Assembly: GCA_902778255.1 (NCBI GenBank) | Contig: CACYXD010000006.1 | Coordinates: forward strand, 62,001 to 126,000 | Source: an uncultured Prevotellaceae bacterium | GTDB lineage: Bacteria > Bacteroidota > Bacteroidia > Bacteroidales > Bacteroidaceae | Reading direction: 5' to 3' | Length of the DNA stretch: 64,000 nt | Part shown: positions 43,235-51,477 of the stretch, in pieces | Position numbering within the stretch: position 1 is the first letter of the stretch | Layout of the letters: every line of letters begins with the position of its first letter | Position numbers and translations under genes: made by a program | Notes under the pieces: model-generated | The model's database searches: none | What the model was told of the DNA's origin: nothing | The model's input: only the letters and a program-made list of their open reading frames with translations

Positions 43235-43267
43235 CAAATATAACTACAATTTGTAGTAACAACCAAA
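43235..43267 (-). promoter_or_regulatory. blaI promoter with BlaI-type operator
   Basis: On the minus strand TTTG (43264-43267), 21-base spacer, TATATTTG (43235-43242). The perfect dyad ACTACAA-T-TTGTAGT at 43243-43257 lies between the boxes and contains TACA/TGTA half-sites as bound by BlaI/MecI. A bound repressor would block RNA polymerase. Confidence 0.82.
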
Positions 43268-43321
43268 TTCTTTAAGTCTTGTTAACGAAAAGTATGTAGT
43301 TATTCACATATTAAGAAAAGA

Positions 43322-44470
43322 CTAATGCTTCTTTTCCTTTGCCTGATATTTTGCCGGTGTGGTGCCCGTATATTGCTGGAACACCTGGTGGAAGTACTTA
43401 CGGTCGTTGAAGCCGCAGTAGTCGGCCACGCTCTCCACGCTCCATTCCGGATGCTCCGTCAATACGCGCTGTGCCTCCTTGATGCGTAGCGTGGTGACCA
43501 GTCCTGCCAGTTTCTTATATTCCGACTGCCTGAGCCATTCCTGCAGCTGCTTCTGCGGTACACCCATCTGGCGTGCCACGATGCTTAGCGTCAGGTTATG
43601 CTCGCGGTAGTGACCGCCTTCTATCCAACGGTCAAGTGTTGAGTTTAGAGTGTAAAGTGTAGAGTTTGCTTCCGCTGTCCCATCTGCACTTGACTCATAT
43701 GCGGTAGCAGACTTCACACTCTCCGTTCTGCACTCTCCACTCATCTCCGCCTCTTCCACCTTCTCCACGTCCTTACTCACGCCGTACGTATAGAGGCTGA
43801 TGGTAGAGTAGGAGATAGCAAAGAAGAAGCCTATGGAGAAGAGTACCAGCGGGGTGCCCTGCATGAATATGACCAGCGGCACCAGGAATACCAACAGTGC
43901 CATGGCCTTCATGCTTAGTCCCATCCATCCAAACAGGTCGCGGCGACTGCGGTCGTAGTATTCATCTACCGCCAGCTCCAGTCGTTTGTAGGCCTTATAC
44001 TGCATGGTGAAGATATAAGTCTGCATTACTACGAAGAGTACCGAACTCACGTATTCCGCTATGCGTAGCGCATCCGATTCCTCCCTGAAGGGCACGCCGT
44101 CGAGCACTACCGTACCTATTAATATCATAGCCGACAGGGCAAAGATGCTGCTGCCAATCAGCCACTCCTTCCAGCTCACCTTCCCCTGTCGCTGCACATA
44201 GAGAATAGCCATGCTGCACAGTAGCGATGCTGGGGTGAAGAACAGCAGATTACAACATACCGCCTGCGTCACGCCCATCTGTCGGAATCCGAACGCATGT
44301 TGCAGCAGGAATTGCAGGGCGATGAGTGCCGTGCCTCCAGCCATCATCCAGCGAGCCTTAGCAAAACTGCTACGGCGCGTAGAGCGTCGAGGAGCAGACA
44401 TAACCAGCATTACCGACAATACCGTCATTGTCAGCATACCGCTAATCTGCATTTCGCCTGTTGTGATCAT
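43322..44470 (-). CDS. Membrane-bound AraC-family transcriptional regulator
   Basis: A 382-residue protein. About seven membrane helices fill residues 1-225 (for example MLTMTVLSVMLVM, VCCNLLFFTPASLLCSMAIL, LFSIGFFFAISYSTISLYTYG). A linker of about 40 residues then leads to the AraC HTH pair near the C-terminus (LTLSIVARQMGVPQKQLQEW and WSVESVADYCGFNDRKYFHQVF). This membrane-sensor type is common in Bacteroidota. The linker (243-279) is encoded by two 7-base arrays in opposite orientation. It stands alone with a TAATTTTG -7 box at 44530-44537. Confidence 0.85.
   Translation of the reverse strand: MITTGEMQISGMLTMTVLSVMLVMSAPRRSTRRSSFAKARWMMAGGTALIALQFLLQHAFGFRQMGVTQAVCCNLLFFTPASLLCSMAILYVQRQGKVSWKEWLIGSSIFALSAMILIGTVVLDGVPFREESDALRIAEYVSSVLFVVMQTYIFTMQYKAYKRLELAVDEYYDRSRRDLFGWMGLSMKAMALLVFLVPLVIFMQGTPLVLFSIGFFFAISYSTISLYTYGVSKDVEKVEEAEMSGECRTESVKSATAYESSADGTAEANSTLYTLNSTLDRWIEGGHYREHNLTLSIVARQMGVPQKQLQEWLRQSEYKKLAGLVTTLRIKEAQRVLTEHPEWSVESVADYCGFNDRKYFHQVFQQYTGTTPAKYQAKEKKH
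43635..43669 (+). repeat. 7-base tandem array in the AraC linker, first
   Basis: Five heptads (AGTGTTG, AGTTTAG, AGTGTAA, AGTGTAG, AGTTTGC) on the plus strand, translated from the minus strand as part of the linker before the HTH domain. Confidence 0.7.
43715..43742 (+). repeat. 7-base tandem array in the AraC linker, second
   Basis: Four heptads (CACACTC, TCCGTTC, TGCACTC, TCCACTC), pyrimidine-rich, in the opposite sense to the array at 43635-43669, forming a loose inverted pair within the linker. Confidence 0.65.
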
Positions 44471-44475
44471 ATTTT

Positions 44476-44518
44476 AGAAGTTAGAGAAGTTAAAGAAGTT
44501 CAGGAGTTAAAGACGTTA
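44476..44518 (+). repeat. 9-base tandem array, about five units
   Basis: Units AGAAGTTAG, AGAAGTTAA, AGAAGTTCA, GGAGTTAAA and a diverged end. It lies in the 5' untranslated region of the AraC gene, between its -7 box (44530-44537, minus strand) and the start codon. A near-identical array is at 50764-50807. Confidence 0.75.
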
Positions 44519-44529
44519 GTCTCGAAGTG

Positions 44530-44537
44530 CAAAATTA
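44530..44537 (-). promoter_or_regulatory. -7 box of the AraC-type regulator gene
   Basis: TAATTTTG on the minus strand, followed by the 9-base array in the leader. The -33 element is weak (TCTG near 44557-44560). Confidence 0.45.
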
Positions 44538-44665
44538 AACAAATTCTTTGCAATATCAGACAAAATGCGGTAAAAATGTCAGAAAACAGCGTTCTTTAGA
44601 CACCTTACCCCTGTTTTTCTGACACCAAGTGCGTGTTTTCGACACTCTTTTTCAGTTATTATTCC

Positions 44666-44673
44666 TATTTTTG
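44666..44673 (+). promoter_or_regulatory. -7 box before the 47-residue ORF and giant surface protein
   Basis: TATTTTTG on the plus strand, 17 bases before ATG 44691. No -33 box at the right distance. Confidence 0.45.
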
Positions 44674-44690
44674 TGCCATCATAATTAAAT

Positions 44691-44834
44691 ATGATTCAAC
44701 CATCAACCATGACCAGTAGCATACAAGAATTCCTTGCCTTGCCATTATGGCTCAGCATTCCCCTCGTGGCAATCTACATCGGCCTCGTGGGGCATGTCGT
44801 GTATATCCTCTGGCAGTATCGGCGTAAAGACTAA
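44691..44834 (+). CDS. Small single-span membrane protein (47 residues)
   Basis: An unlisted short frame, MIQPSTMTSSIQEFLALPLW and on, with one clear membrane helix (WLSIPLVAIYIGLVGHVVYI) and a basic C-terminus (QYRRKD), so it is probably N-out/C-in. It lies behind a -7 box and 46 bases before the giant surface protein gene, on the same strand. A second in-frame ATG is at codon 7. No family is recognised. It may be a real small protein or a leader frame; codon pattern and the helix support coding. Confidence 0.55.
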   Translation: MIQPSTMTSSIQEFLALPLWLSIPLVAIYIGLVGHVVYILWQYRRKD

Positions 44835-44880
44835 GTAATCATCACCCTTGACAGACAAACCATAAATAATCAAATAAACA

Positions 44881-47800
44881 ATGAAACAGTTTAAAACCAT
44901 TTTCCTTAACCGAGTCCTCGCCGTGGTGCTGACGATAGTAGCACTCATGACGGGGCAAGAGGCGTGGGCCGAAAATGGCTGGGACATACAAACCAGCACC
45001 AGCGGCAACGTCACTACGTTTACCATTACCCGCACCAATACAGCAGTGGCCGAAACAGTGCGCTATCGCCTGGTGAACCTAAGTGCTTATGCCATGCAAC
45101 ACTACTATGTGAGCAAAATAAATGGAGAAGACGCCGATCTGACAGTACCAGTAATGAATCTGAGAGGCGAGTTCACCTTTACCGCAGGCGAAACTAAGAG
45201 CAGGACCATTACCGTCACGGAACAGACAGCCAATAACGATGCCTACCTGTATCAGACAGGCACCGAACGTAGCTATAAATTGGAGGTGACTGACATAGGT
45301 GGTTTCCTACTTACCGAAAAAACTCGCAGTTTCAAAACTGGCACCAACATTAGCGACAATATATTCAGAATTAGGGATATAACCATTCAATCTGACGAGT
45401 ATAAGAACACAGACGCTGGTTATGAAAATAACGATGTCAAGTCAGTAGCAAGTTCTAGCTATTTTGACTATGTCGCTCCAAGAACCTACTTTCAACAAAT
45501 TGGTGCCGAACTGCGTATGACACTAACTATGGATGTCAGGGAACAAAATGACGGCTACCAGTACATGTCTATTCTAACCTCAAAAACTTTATTCGACAAT
45601 CGCTCTGGTTGTAGTAATGGGGATCCTGGCAATATCAATAATTCGCTTTACATGGCCGGCTTTGAGCACAAAACTAACGGTAAGGACACGGAGTATAAAA
45701 GTTATAGTTTTCCTGTAACTTCTGTGGGCGACAACGAAGGACATAGTAATCCCTGGGGCCACGGTACACAATATATCTTGAGTAAACAGAAATTCAATAC
45801 AAATCGTCGGGCTTCTGACGGTCGTCTTATCCTACCTCTGGATTTTGATTATCTTGCTGTTCGCTGCAACGCCTCTGGCGGTGGTACTGATCACGATGAG
45901 TGGTGGGCTAAGAACGTCAAGGCCCACATCCAGGCCGTGGACGCCACTGCGCCCAGCGTGTTAGCAGGCTTCGTGGCTCCTGGCAAGCACGCTGCCGGCA
46001 ATACAATGTACGTATCTTTGGCTTTCAACGAGATTGTCAAGGTGACAGGCACACCGACACTCAATACCGCAAACGGTTGGGGCACACTCAGTTATGTGGC
46101 CGGCAGCGGTTCCAACGTGCTGACTTTCAGCGGAATAATCGGCGACAACGCTCTTGGCTATCTCACCATCACAGGCTGGAGCGGCACCATCACCGATTTG
46201 GCAGGCAACGCGCCCAGCAGCATCACCTACAACAGTAAATGTGAACGCGATGCCAGCTTCGCCTATTCTATCAGCTATATCTTAAACGGTGGCCAAAACC
46301 CAGGCAACCCAAGTAAATACACATACGACACAGAAACATTCACACTGAATGCCCCCACCAAGACCGGTTACACCTTCGCAGGATGGACGGGCAGCAACGG
46401 CGACACGCCTGAGACAACCGTACAGATTTCCAAGCATTCGTATGGTAAGAAGAGTTTTACCGCCCACTGGACGGCAAACCACTACACCGTGCACTTCGAT
46501 GCCAATGCTACCAACGGCATCAATGCTACCGGTTCAATGGACGACCAGACTTTTACCTACGATGAATCCCAGGCGCTTACAAAGAATACCTTCACTCGCC
46601 CGGGCTACACCTTCGCTGGTTGGAACACCAAATCCGATGGCACTGGAACGAGCTACGCCGACGGCTATAAGCTCAATAAACTCAGCGCTACCAACAACGG
46701 CACCGTGACCCTCTATGCCAAATGGAACGTCATCAATTGGACAGGTAACGGACAAGACATGAATCACGCTTACATGATCGAGTACCCCTCACAACTCATC
46801 AAACTTTCTGAGGACGTGGCAGGTGGTAATAAATATGTCTCTTTTTGTTTCAAATTGAAAAACGATATCGATATGCAAGGTGTTACTTTCAATGGAATAG
46901 GCGATAACGATCATTCATTCCAGGGAAGGTTTAATGGTAACGGCAGGGCCATCAGAAATCTCACCATCAACAGACCAAGCAGTAACTATGTTGGGCTCTT
47001 CGGCTATGTCACTAGCGAATATGCATCTGTCAAGAATCTCACCATTGACGGGGCAGACATTATTGGCAATAATTATGTTAGCGCCATTGTAGGGTATAAC
47101 AGTAGTACTATTGAGAACTGTCTTGTTAAGAATAGTTCCGTTAAAGCAAAAGCCTCAGATGCTTTAGCAGGCGTCTACGTTGGACATAATAACAGTTCTA
47201 ATAACACCCTTAACAAGGACTACTACATCAATTGCACGAGAAAAATAGGCAACGCCACCAATAGCAGCACCAACATAGGTACAGGCGATGGCGATATCAA
47301 AGGTATACACAGCTTGCACACCATTACGATGGATGATGACAGAATAAGCGCCAGCGGCGAGACCTTTGTCCTTGACAACGTCACTTACTACGCCAGCAAC
47401 ACCACTGTCATGCTGAGTTGTTCCGGTGTTCCCGAAGGCTATTCTTGCGCTTACAGCACCAACAAGGGTGCCAGCATCAACAGTTCGTTTTCCATGCCAG
47501 CTGAAAACATAAGGATTTATGTCTCCATGGCCCCAGATTTCTGGCGATGGTGGCATGCCGATGCTGATCACGATGGAACGACAGAAGATAGAGCCTACAT
47601 CATCAGAACAGCCACAGGCATCAATCTGTTGGCAAATCTGGTGAGTCAGGGAAATACCTATAAGAACAAATTCTTCAAGCTAGAACATGACATCAAATAC
47701 GATCCCAACAACCTTGATGAGAATGGTGAGAACTACACCCCTATTGGAAACTTCTATCACAAATTCCAAGGCATCTTCGATGGTCAAGGATATACCATCA

Positions 47801-50025
47801 GTGGTATCCGTCTGAAAAAGATGGGCGACGACAATACTCAAGATGGCAAACAGGGCATTTTCGGTGTGATTATGGATGCAACAATTAAGAACGTCGTTCT
47901 GAACGATGCAATCATTACAGGCTGTAACCAAGTGGGCGGTATTGTGGGTGACACCAGTAGCAAAAACACCATTGAAAACTGCCTAGTGCTCAACTCTGAG
48001 ATAAACAACACATCGGGTACTCAATGCGGTGCTATCCTCGGTATGTATTCTAGCAACGTCACCCTCGCGAATAACTACTACTATCATTGCACCGTCAACG
48101 GAAAGACCATCAACGTTGGAACCTGGCTCGATGATCAGCCCACTAACAACGGTGCCCTTTGTGTCTACACCATGACACGACAAAGAAATATTCGCGCTGC
48201 GGCACAACCCATTCTCAACTATCGGGAAACAAATTATTATCTGCCCGGCACCCCTGTCACACTGAGCCACGTAGACGGTTTTAACATGACCGCCTATACA
48301 GTGAAGGATGCCAACGACAACGACATCGCTCTGACCAACGGCAAAACCTTTGAGACGCCCGCCAGCGATGTAACCATCACGGCCGATCTCACCGCCATAC
48401 CATGGGATGGCGACGGCCGACGGATTAACCCATTTGTGATTGAATACCCCAGTCAGCTGGATTTGCTCGCCAAGAAAACAATCGGCCTCGATGGTTTCGA
48501 GCCCAACTACTTCGCCGGTACATACTTTATATTGAAAAACGACATTAGATACGACCCTGAAGACCTCGATGCTGAGGGCAAAAACTACACACCCATAGGA
48601 AATAGTACAAGACCTTTCGCAGGCATCTTTGAGGGTAACGGCCACACCATCAGCGGCATCCGCGTTGCCAGAAGAGATAATACTAACGATGATAGTTTTC
48701 TAGGACTTTTCGGAAATGTCATAAGCGGAGAAATACGGAATGTTATCCTGAATGATGCCCGTTTCTTCGGTTACAGTAATATTGGCAGCTTTGTTGGCCG
48801 TGCCACGGCTTCTCGTATAATGAATTGTTATACAACAGACAGCGTGTTCGTTTGGGCAGGATACAATGGAAGCCAATGTTTGGGCGGAATTGCGGGATAT
48901 ATATTCGATAGTAAGATAGAAGGCTGTATCAATTTTGCACAAGTCAAAGACAATGCCAACTCCAACTGTAAGTATTTCGGCGGAATTGTGGGATATGAAA
49001 GTCTATCAGCTATCAGTCATAACACGGTTATCGAATCAACTATTGCAGCAAGTAGTTACGTTGGTGCTATCAGCGGATGTACGGAAGATTTTTCTCACCT
49101 CAACAACAACTACTATTATGGAGCTAAGGTCATAAAGAATGCTAATAGTACATGGGACGGAATAGGCAACGGAGGCATAGGCTTGAGTGGTGGTTTTGCC
49201 GATGTCACCGATAATGATGGTGCAGTGAAGGCTAATGGCATACCTCTATCGGATGACCACAAGAATACCTTCATCCTACGAAAGTACTATAAAGATGAAA
49301 AAGGCTCGCGACCGTTCACCCTTACTGGTCGCAGATTCATTGTTAGTGACAAAACATGGAACACGGTTTGCCTACCGTTCTCCATCTCTGAATCTGCAAT
49401 GAAGAATAACACTGCTCATCTGTTCAACGACGCCATCGTCATGGAAATGGATCCGGACGAGACGACCCTTGATAATGGTGTACTCCGTTTGGCCTTCAAA
49501 CAGACTAAAAGTATTCAAGCGGGCAAACCCTACCTTATTAAGGTCGTCAACCATCTATATCAACCGAACACGTCTCCCACGTTCGATAATGGCTATATTA
49601 GTGTCGTTGAACCAGAAGCTGTAACAAGCAATGATGGGATGGTGACCTTCGTCGGACAGTTCGATCCGTTCGTCGTCAGCGACGGTCGCAATGACGATGA
49701 CGATAATCCCACTCCCGACAACATTAATAATATTGTCATGCTAGGCAGTAATAACACGTTGGGATATTCCAAGAATCCGCGCACGCTACATACCTTCCGC
49801 TGCCATTTCTATGTGTCATCGGGTTCTGACAAGGCACGCGACTTTGAACTGAACTTCGACGATGGTGAAATAACATCGGTGACCGACAAAGAGATGGTCG
49901 TAAAGTTCAAGTTAGACAACTGGTACACCCTCGATGGTAAGAAACTTGATGGCGAGCCCACCGAGAAGGGTATTTATATATATAAAGGTAAAAAGGTCAT
50001 AAAGAAGAAAGAAGATGAAAAATGA
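44881..50025 (+). CDS. Giant exported repeat protein (Listeria-Bacteroides repeats, GLUG repeats)
   Basis: A 1714-residue protein with a signal peptide (ending AWA near residue 30). Domain order: beta-rich N-terminal region; Ig-like segment about 355-450 (ATAPSVLAGF... DLAGNAPSS); two Listeria-Bacteroides/InlB-type repeats about 460-618 (GYTFAGWTGSNG, GYTFAGWNTKSDG); then three long modules starting near 618, 885 and 1173 that each open with an IEYPSQL-like block and contain GLUG motifs (VGLFGYVTSEYASVKNLTID). The end (WYTLDGKKLDGEPTEKGIYI) is the tail common on Prevotella exported proteins. Role: surface adhesion or host/fibre binding is likely but unproven. Its stop overlaps the 57-residue ORF by 11 bases. 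Confidence 0.85.
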   Translation: MKQFKTIFLNRVLAVVLTIVALMTGQEAWAENGWDIQTSTSGNVTTFTITRTNTAVAETVRYRLVNLSAYAMQHYYVSKINGEDADLTVPVMNLRGEFTFTAGETKSRTITVTEQTANNDAYLYQTGTERSYKLEVTDIGGFLLTEKTRSFKTGTNISDNIFRIRDITIQSDEYKNTDAGYENNDVKSVASSSYFDYVAPRTYFQQIGAELRMTLTMDVREQNDGYQYMSILTSKTLFDNRSGCSNGDPGNINNSLYMAGFEHKTNGKDTEYKSYSFPVTSVGDNEGHSNPWGHGTQYILSKQKFNTNRRASDGRLILPLDFDYLAVRCNASGGGTDHDEWWAKNVKAHIQAVDATAPSVLAGFVAPGKHAAGNTMYVSLAFNEIVKVTGTPTLNTANGWGTLSYVAGSGSNVLTFSGIIGDNALGYLTITGWSGTITDLAGNAPSSITYNSKCERDASFAYSISYILNGGQNPGNPSKYTYDTETFTLNAPTKTGYTFAGWTGSNGDTPETTVQISKHSYGKKSFTAHWTANHYTVHFDANATNGINATGSMDDQTFTYDESQALTKNTFTRPGYTFAGWNTKSDGTGTSYADGYKLNKLSATNNGTVTLYAKWNVINWTGNGQDMNHAYMIEYPSQLIKLSEDVAGGNKYVSFCFKLKNDIDMQGVTFNGIGDNDHSFQGRFNGNGRAIRNLTINRPSSNYVGLFGYVTSEYASVKNLTIDGADIIGNNYVSAIVGYNSSTIENCLVKNSSVKAKASDALAGVYVGHNNSSNNTLNKDYYINCTRKIGNATNSSTNIGTGDGDIKGIHSLHTITMDDDRISASGETFVLDNVTYYASNTTVMLSCSGVPEGYSCAYSTNKGASINSSFSMPAENIRIYVSMAPDFWRWWHADADHDGTTEDRAYIIRTATGINLLANLVSQGNTYKNKFFKLEHDIKYDPNNLDENGENYTPIGNFYHKFQGIFDGQGYTISGIRLKKMGDDNTQDGKQGIFGVIMDATIKNVVLNDAIITGCNQVGGIVGDTSSKNTIENCLVLNSEINNTSGTQCGAILGMYSSNVTLANNYYYHCTVNGKTINVGTWLDDQPTNNGALCVYTMTRQRNIRAAAQPILNYRETNYYLPGTPVTLSHVDGFNMTAYTVKDANDNDIALTNGKTFETPASDVTITADLTAIPWDGDGRRINPFVIEYPSQLDLLAKKTIGLDGFEPNYFAGTYFILKNDIRYDPEDLDAEGKNYTPIGNSTRPFAGIFEGNGHTISGIRVARRDNTNDDSFLGLFGNVISGEIRNVILNDARFFGYSNIGSFVGRATASRIMNCYTTDSVFVWAGYNGSQCLGGIAGYIFDSKIEGCINFAQVKDNANSNCKYFGGIVGYESLSAISHNTVIESTIAASSYVGAISGCTEDFSHLNNNYYYGAKVIKNANSTWDGIGNGGIGLSGGFADVTDNDGAVKANGIPLSDDHKNTFILRKYYKDEKGSRPFTLTGRRFIVSDKTWNTVCLPFSISESAMKNNTAHLFNDAIVMEMDPDETTLDNGVLRLAFKQTKSIQAGKPYLIKVVNHLYQPNTSPTFDNGYISVVEPEAVTSNDGMVTFVGQFDPFVVSDGRNDDDDNPTPDNINNIVMLGSNNTLGYSKNPRTLHTFRCHFYVSSGSDKARDFELNFDDGEITSVTDKEMVVKFKLDNWYTLDGKKLDGEPTEKGIYIYKGKKVIKKKEDEK

Positions 50026-50188
50026 ATATATAAATCCAGAGATACAGATCATCTTGATTCAGCAACAGGATGACTTGATGATAGGAAGCTCTATGTCTAA
50101 AAGCATTGATTTCAACAGTTTCGAAAATCAGGCCGAAGATCTTGATTTCGATTTCGATGGATTCGATGACGATGATTTTGATTTGTAG
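50015..50188 (+). CDS. Small acidic protein coupled to the giant surface protein (57 residues)
   Basis: An unlisted frame overlapping the end of the giant gene by 11 bases (ATG at 50015). It reads MKNEYINPEIQIILIQQQDD then LMIGSSMSKS, a hydrophobic middle, and an extremely acidic end (DLDFDFDGFDDDDFDL). Short Prevotella/Bacteroides proteins starting with this kind of xYxxPxxxxIxIxxxxxLLxxS pattern are, as I recall, frequent beside surface-repeat proteins, with no known role. No signal peptide of normal type is present. A terminator follows at 50223-50262. Confidence 0.72.
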   Translation: MKNEYINPEIQIILIQQQDDLMIGSSMSKSIDFNSFENQAEDLDFDFDGFDDDDFDL

Positions 50189-50222
50189 AATATCACTAGA
50201 TACTCTAACTGGGACGAAGAAT

Positions 50223-50262
50223 AAAGAATGATGGCGTGTCAAAAGGCACGCCATCATTCTTT
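50223..50262. terminator. Bidirectional terminator between the acidic ORF and luxS
   Basis: A perfect 16-base stem (AAAGAATGATGGCGTG and its complement) with eight-base loop and T-rich/A-rich flanks. It begins 34 bases after the 57-residue ORF and directly abuts the luxS stop. Confidence 0.9.
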
Positions 50263-50757
50263 TTATGCATCTGCAAAGACTTTTCCGTCGTCAAGGGTAA
50301 TCTGGAGTTTGGTGTACTCGCAATGGAAATCGTTTTGCAGGCGATCCAGATAGCGACGGCTTTCCCAATGACACATGGGCAGGTCGTGGAGCAGATAGTT
50401 TCCGCAAGCCTCAGGGCGTGTAGCGGGCACCTCCGTCTGGGTGAGCATCCACTCCAAGCATTCTATGGTCAGTTCTCGCATATCCTCTACGGAGTAACTG
50501 CCAGTCATAATGATATACATACCCGTGAGACAGCCCATAGGCCCTACATATACCACATCCTCTTTGACGCGGCTGTTGCGAAACCAGGTGGCCATGAGGT
50601 GCTCTATGCTATGTATGGCAGCTGGGGCCACGGCAGGCTCCTTGTTGGGCTCGGTGATACGCAGGTCGAACGTAGTAAAGCCTTTGTCTTCGCGTGATAC
50701 GTAGATGCCAGGCTTTAAGTGCGTGTGGTCGATAGTGAAACTTTGAATGACTTCCAT
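50263..50757 (-). CDS. luxS: S-ribosylhomocysteine lyase
   Basis: A 164-residue LuxS. Metal-binding HSIEH (49-53), the catalytic cysteine in GPMGCLTGMY (C76), and CGNYLLHDL with the third metal ligand are all present. It splits S-ribosylhomocysteine into homocysteine and DPD, the autoinducer-2 precursor. It is transcribed after mtnN, which makes its substrate; a 9-base repeat array separates the two genes. Length and start (MEVIQSFTIDH) are normal. Confidence 0.97.
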   Translation of the reverse strand: MEVIQSFTIDHTHLKPGIYVSREDKGFTTFDLRITEPNKEPAVAPAAIHSIEHLMATWFRNSRVKEDVVYVGPMGCLTGMYIIMTGSYSVEDMRELTIECLEWMLTQTEVPATRPEACGNYLLHDLPMCHWESRRYLDRLQNDFHCEYTKLQITLDDGKVFADA

Positions 50758-50763
50758 GATGAG

Positions 50764-50807
50764 GAGAAGTTAAAGGAGTTAGAGAAGTTAAAGAAGTTAA
50801 GAAGTTA
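50764..50807 (+). repeat. 9-base tandem array between mtnN and luxS, about five units
   Basis: GAGAAGTTA, AAGGAGTTA, GAGAAGTTA, AAGAAGTTA and a shortened AGAAGTTA. It fills the gap between the two genes and supplies the mtnN stop codon (TAA on the minus strand). It is close in sequence to the array at 44476-44518. Confidence 0.8.
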
Positions 50808-51455
50808 GAGGCTTTCTACGAAAGCACGGGTGGTTTGGAACGAGTTTTCGGCTACGGTGTCCCAGAAGTTGTGATACTGTGAGGCATCGGTGTCGCGCAG
50901 GGGGATATCGCTGATGACGCGGAACGAGATAAACGGCACCTTGTTGATATAGCAGGTCTGTGCAATGGCACACGACTCCATATCTACGGCCTTTGCCTCA
51001 GGGAAATGACCAATGATTTCGCGCATCTTCTCCTTTGAATCCACGAACCAGTCGCCAGTGACGATGAGGCCCTGATGAAGGCTAATGTTTGATGTCTGGT
51101 GGCTGAGGGCCTTTGCCTTCTCCAGCAGATATGGATCTGCCTGATAGCGGGCGGGCAGACCCTGCACTTGACCATAGATGGTGGTGTTGTCGATGGCTGT
51201 GCCGCAATACACGTCGTGATAGCAGAGCTCAGAGCTCACGATGATGTCCTGCACGTTGATATCGTCGCCATTACCACCTGCACATCCGCTGCTAATGATG
51301 CAGTCGGGGTGGAACTCGTTGATCATCCGCTGCGCACCCAGGGCAGCGTTCACCTTGCCGATGCCGCATTTCTGCACCAGCACGTCGCTATTCTTGAAGA
51401 CCTCCTGAAGCTGCTTCAGCTCCTTGTCCATCGCTACTATGATTCCTATTCTCAT
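50805..51455 (-). CDS. mtnN: 5'-methylthioadenosine/S-adenosylhomocysteine nucleosidase
   Basis: A 216-residue nucleosidase (Pfs/MtnN). N-terminal RIGIIVAMDKELKQL, then CSSGCAGGNG-like loop (SSGCAGG), and the active-site blocks VDMESCAIAQTCY and FISFRVISDI. It cleaves adenine from S-adenosylhomocysteine and methylthioadenosine; LuxS then uses the ribosyl product. Start at ATG 51455; the longer frame begins inside the repeat-poor leader. It is the second gene of a three-gene unit with the hydrolase upstream and luxS downstream. Confidence 0.95.
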   Translation of the reverse strand: MRIGIIVAMDKELKQLQEVFKNSDVLVQKCGIGKVNAALGAQRMINEFHPDCIISSGCAGGNGDDINVQDIIVSSELCYHDVYCGTAIDNTTIYGQVQGLPARYQADPYLLEKAKALSHQTSNISLHQGLIVTGDWFVDSKEKMREIIGHFPEAKAVDMESCAIAQTCYINKVPFISFRVISDIPLRDTDASQYHNFWDTVAENSFQTTRAFVESL

Positions 51456-51477
51456 ATTTTCTTTTTTTATGATTTTC

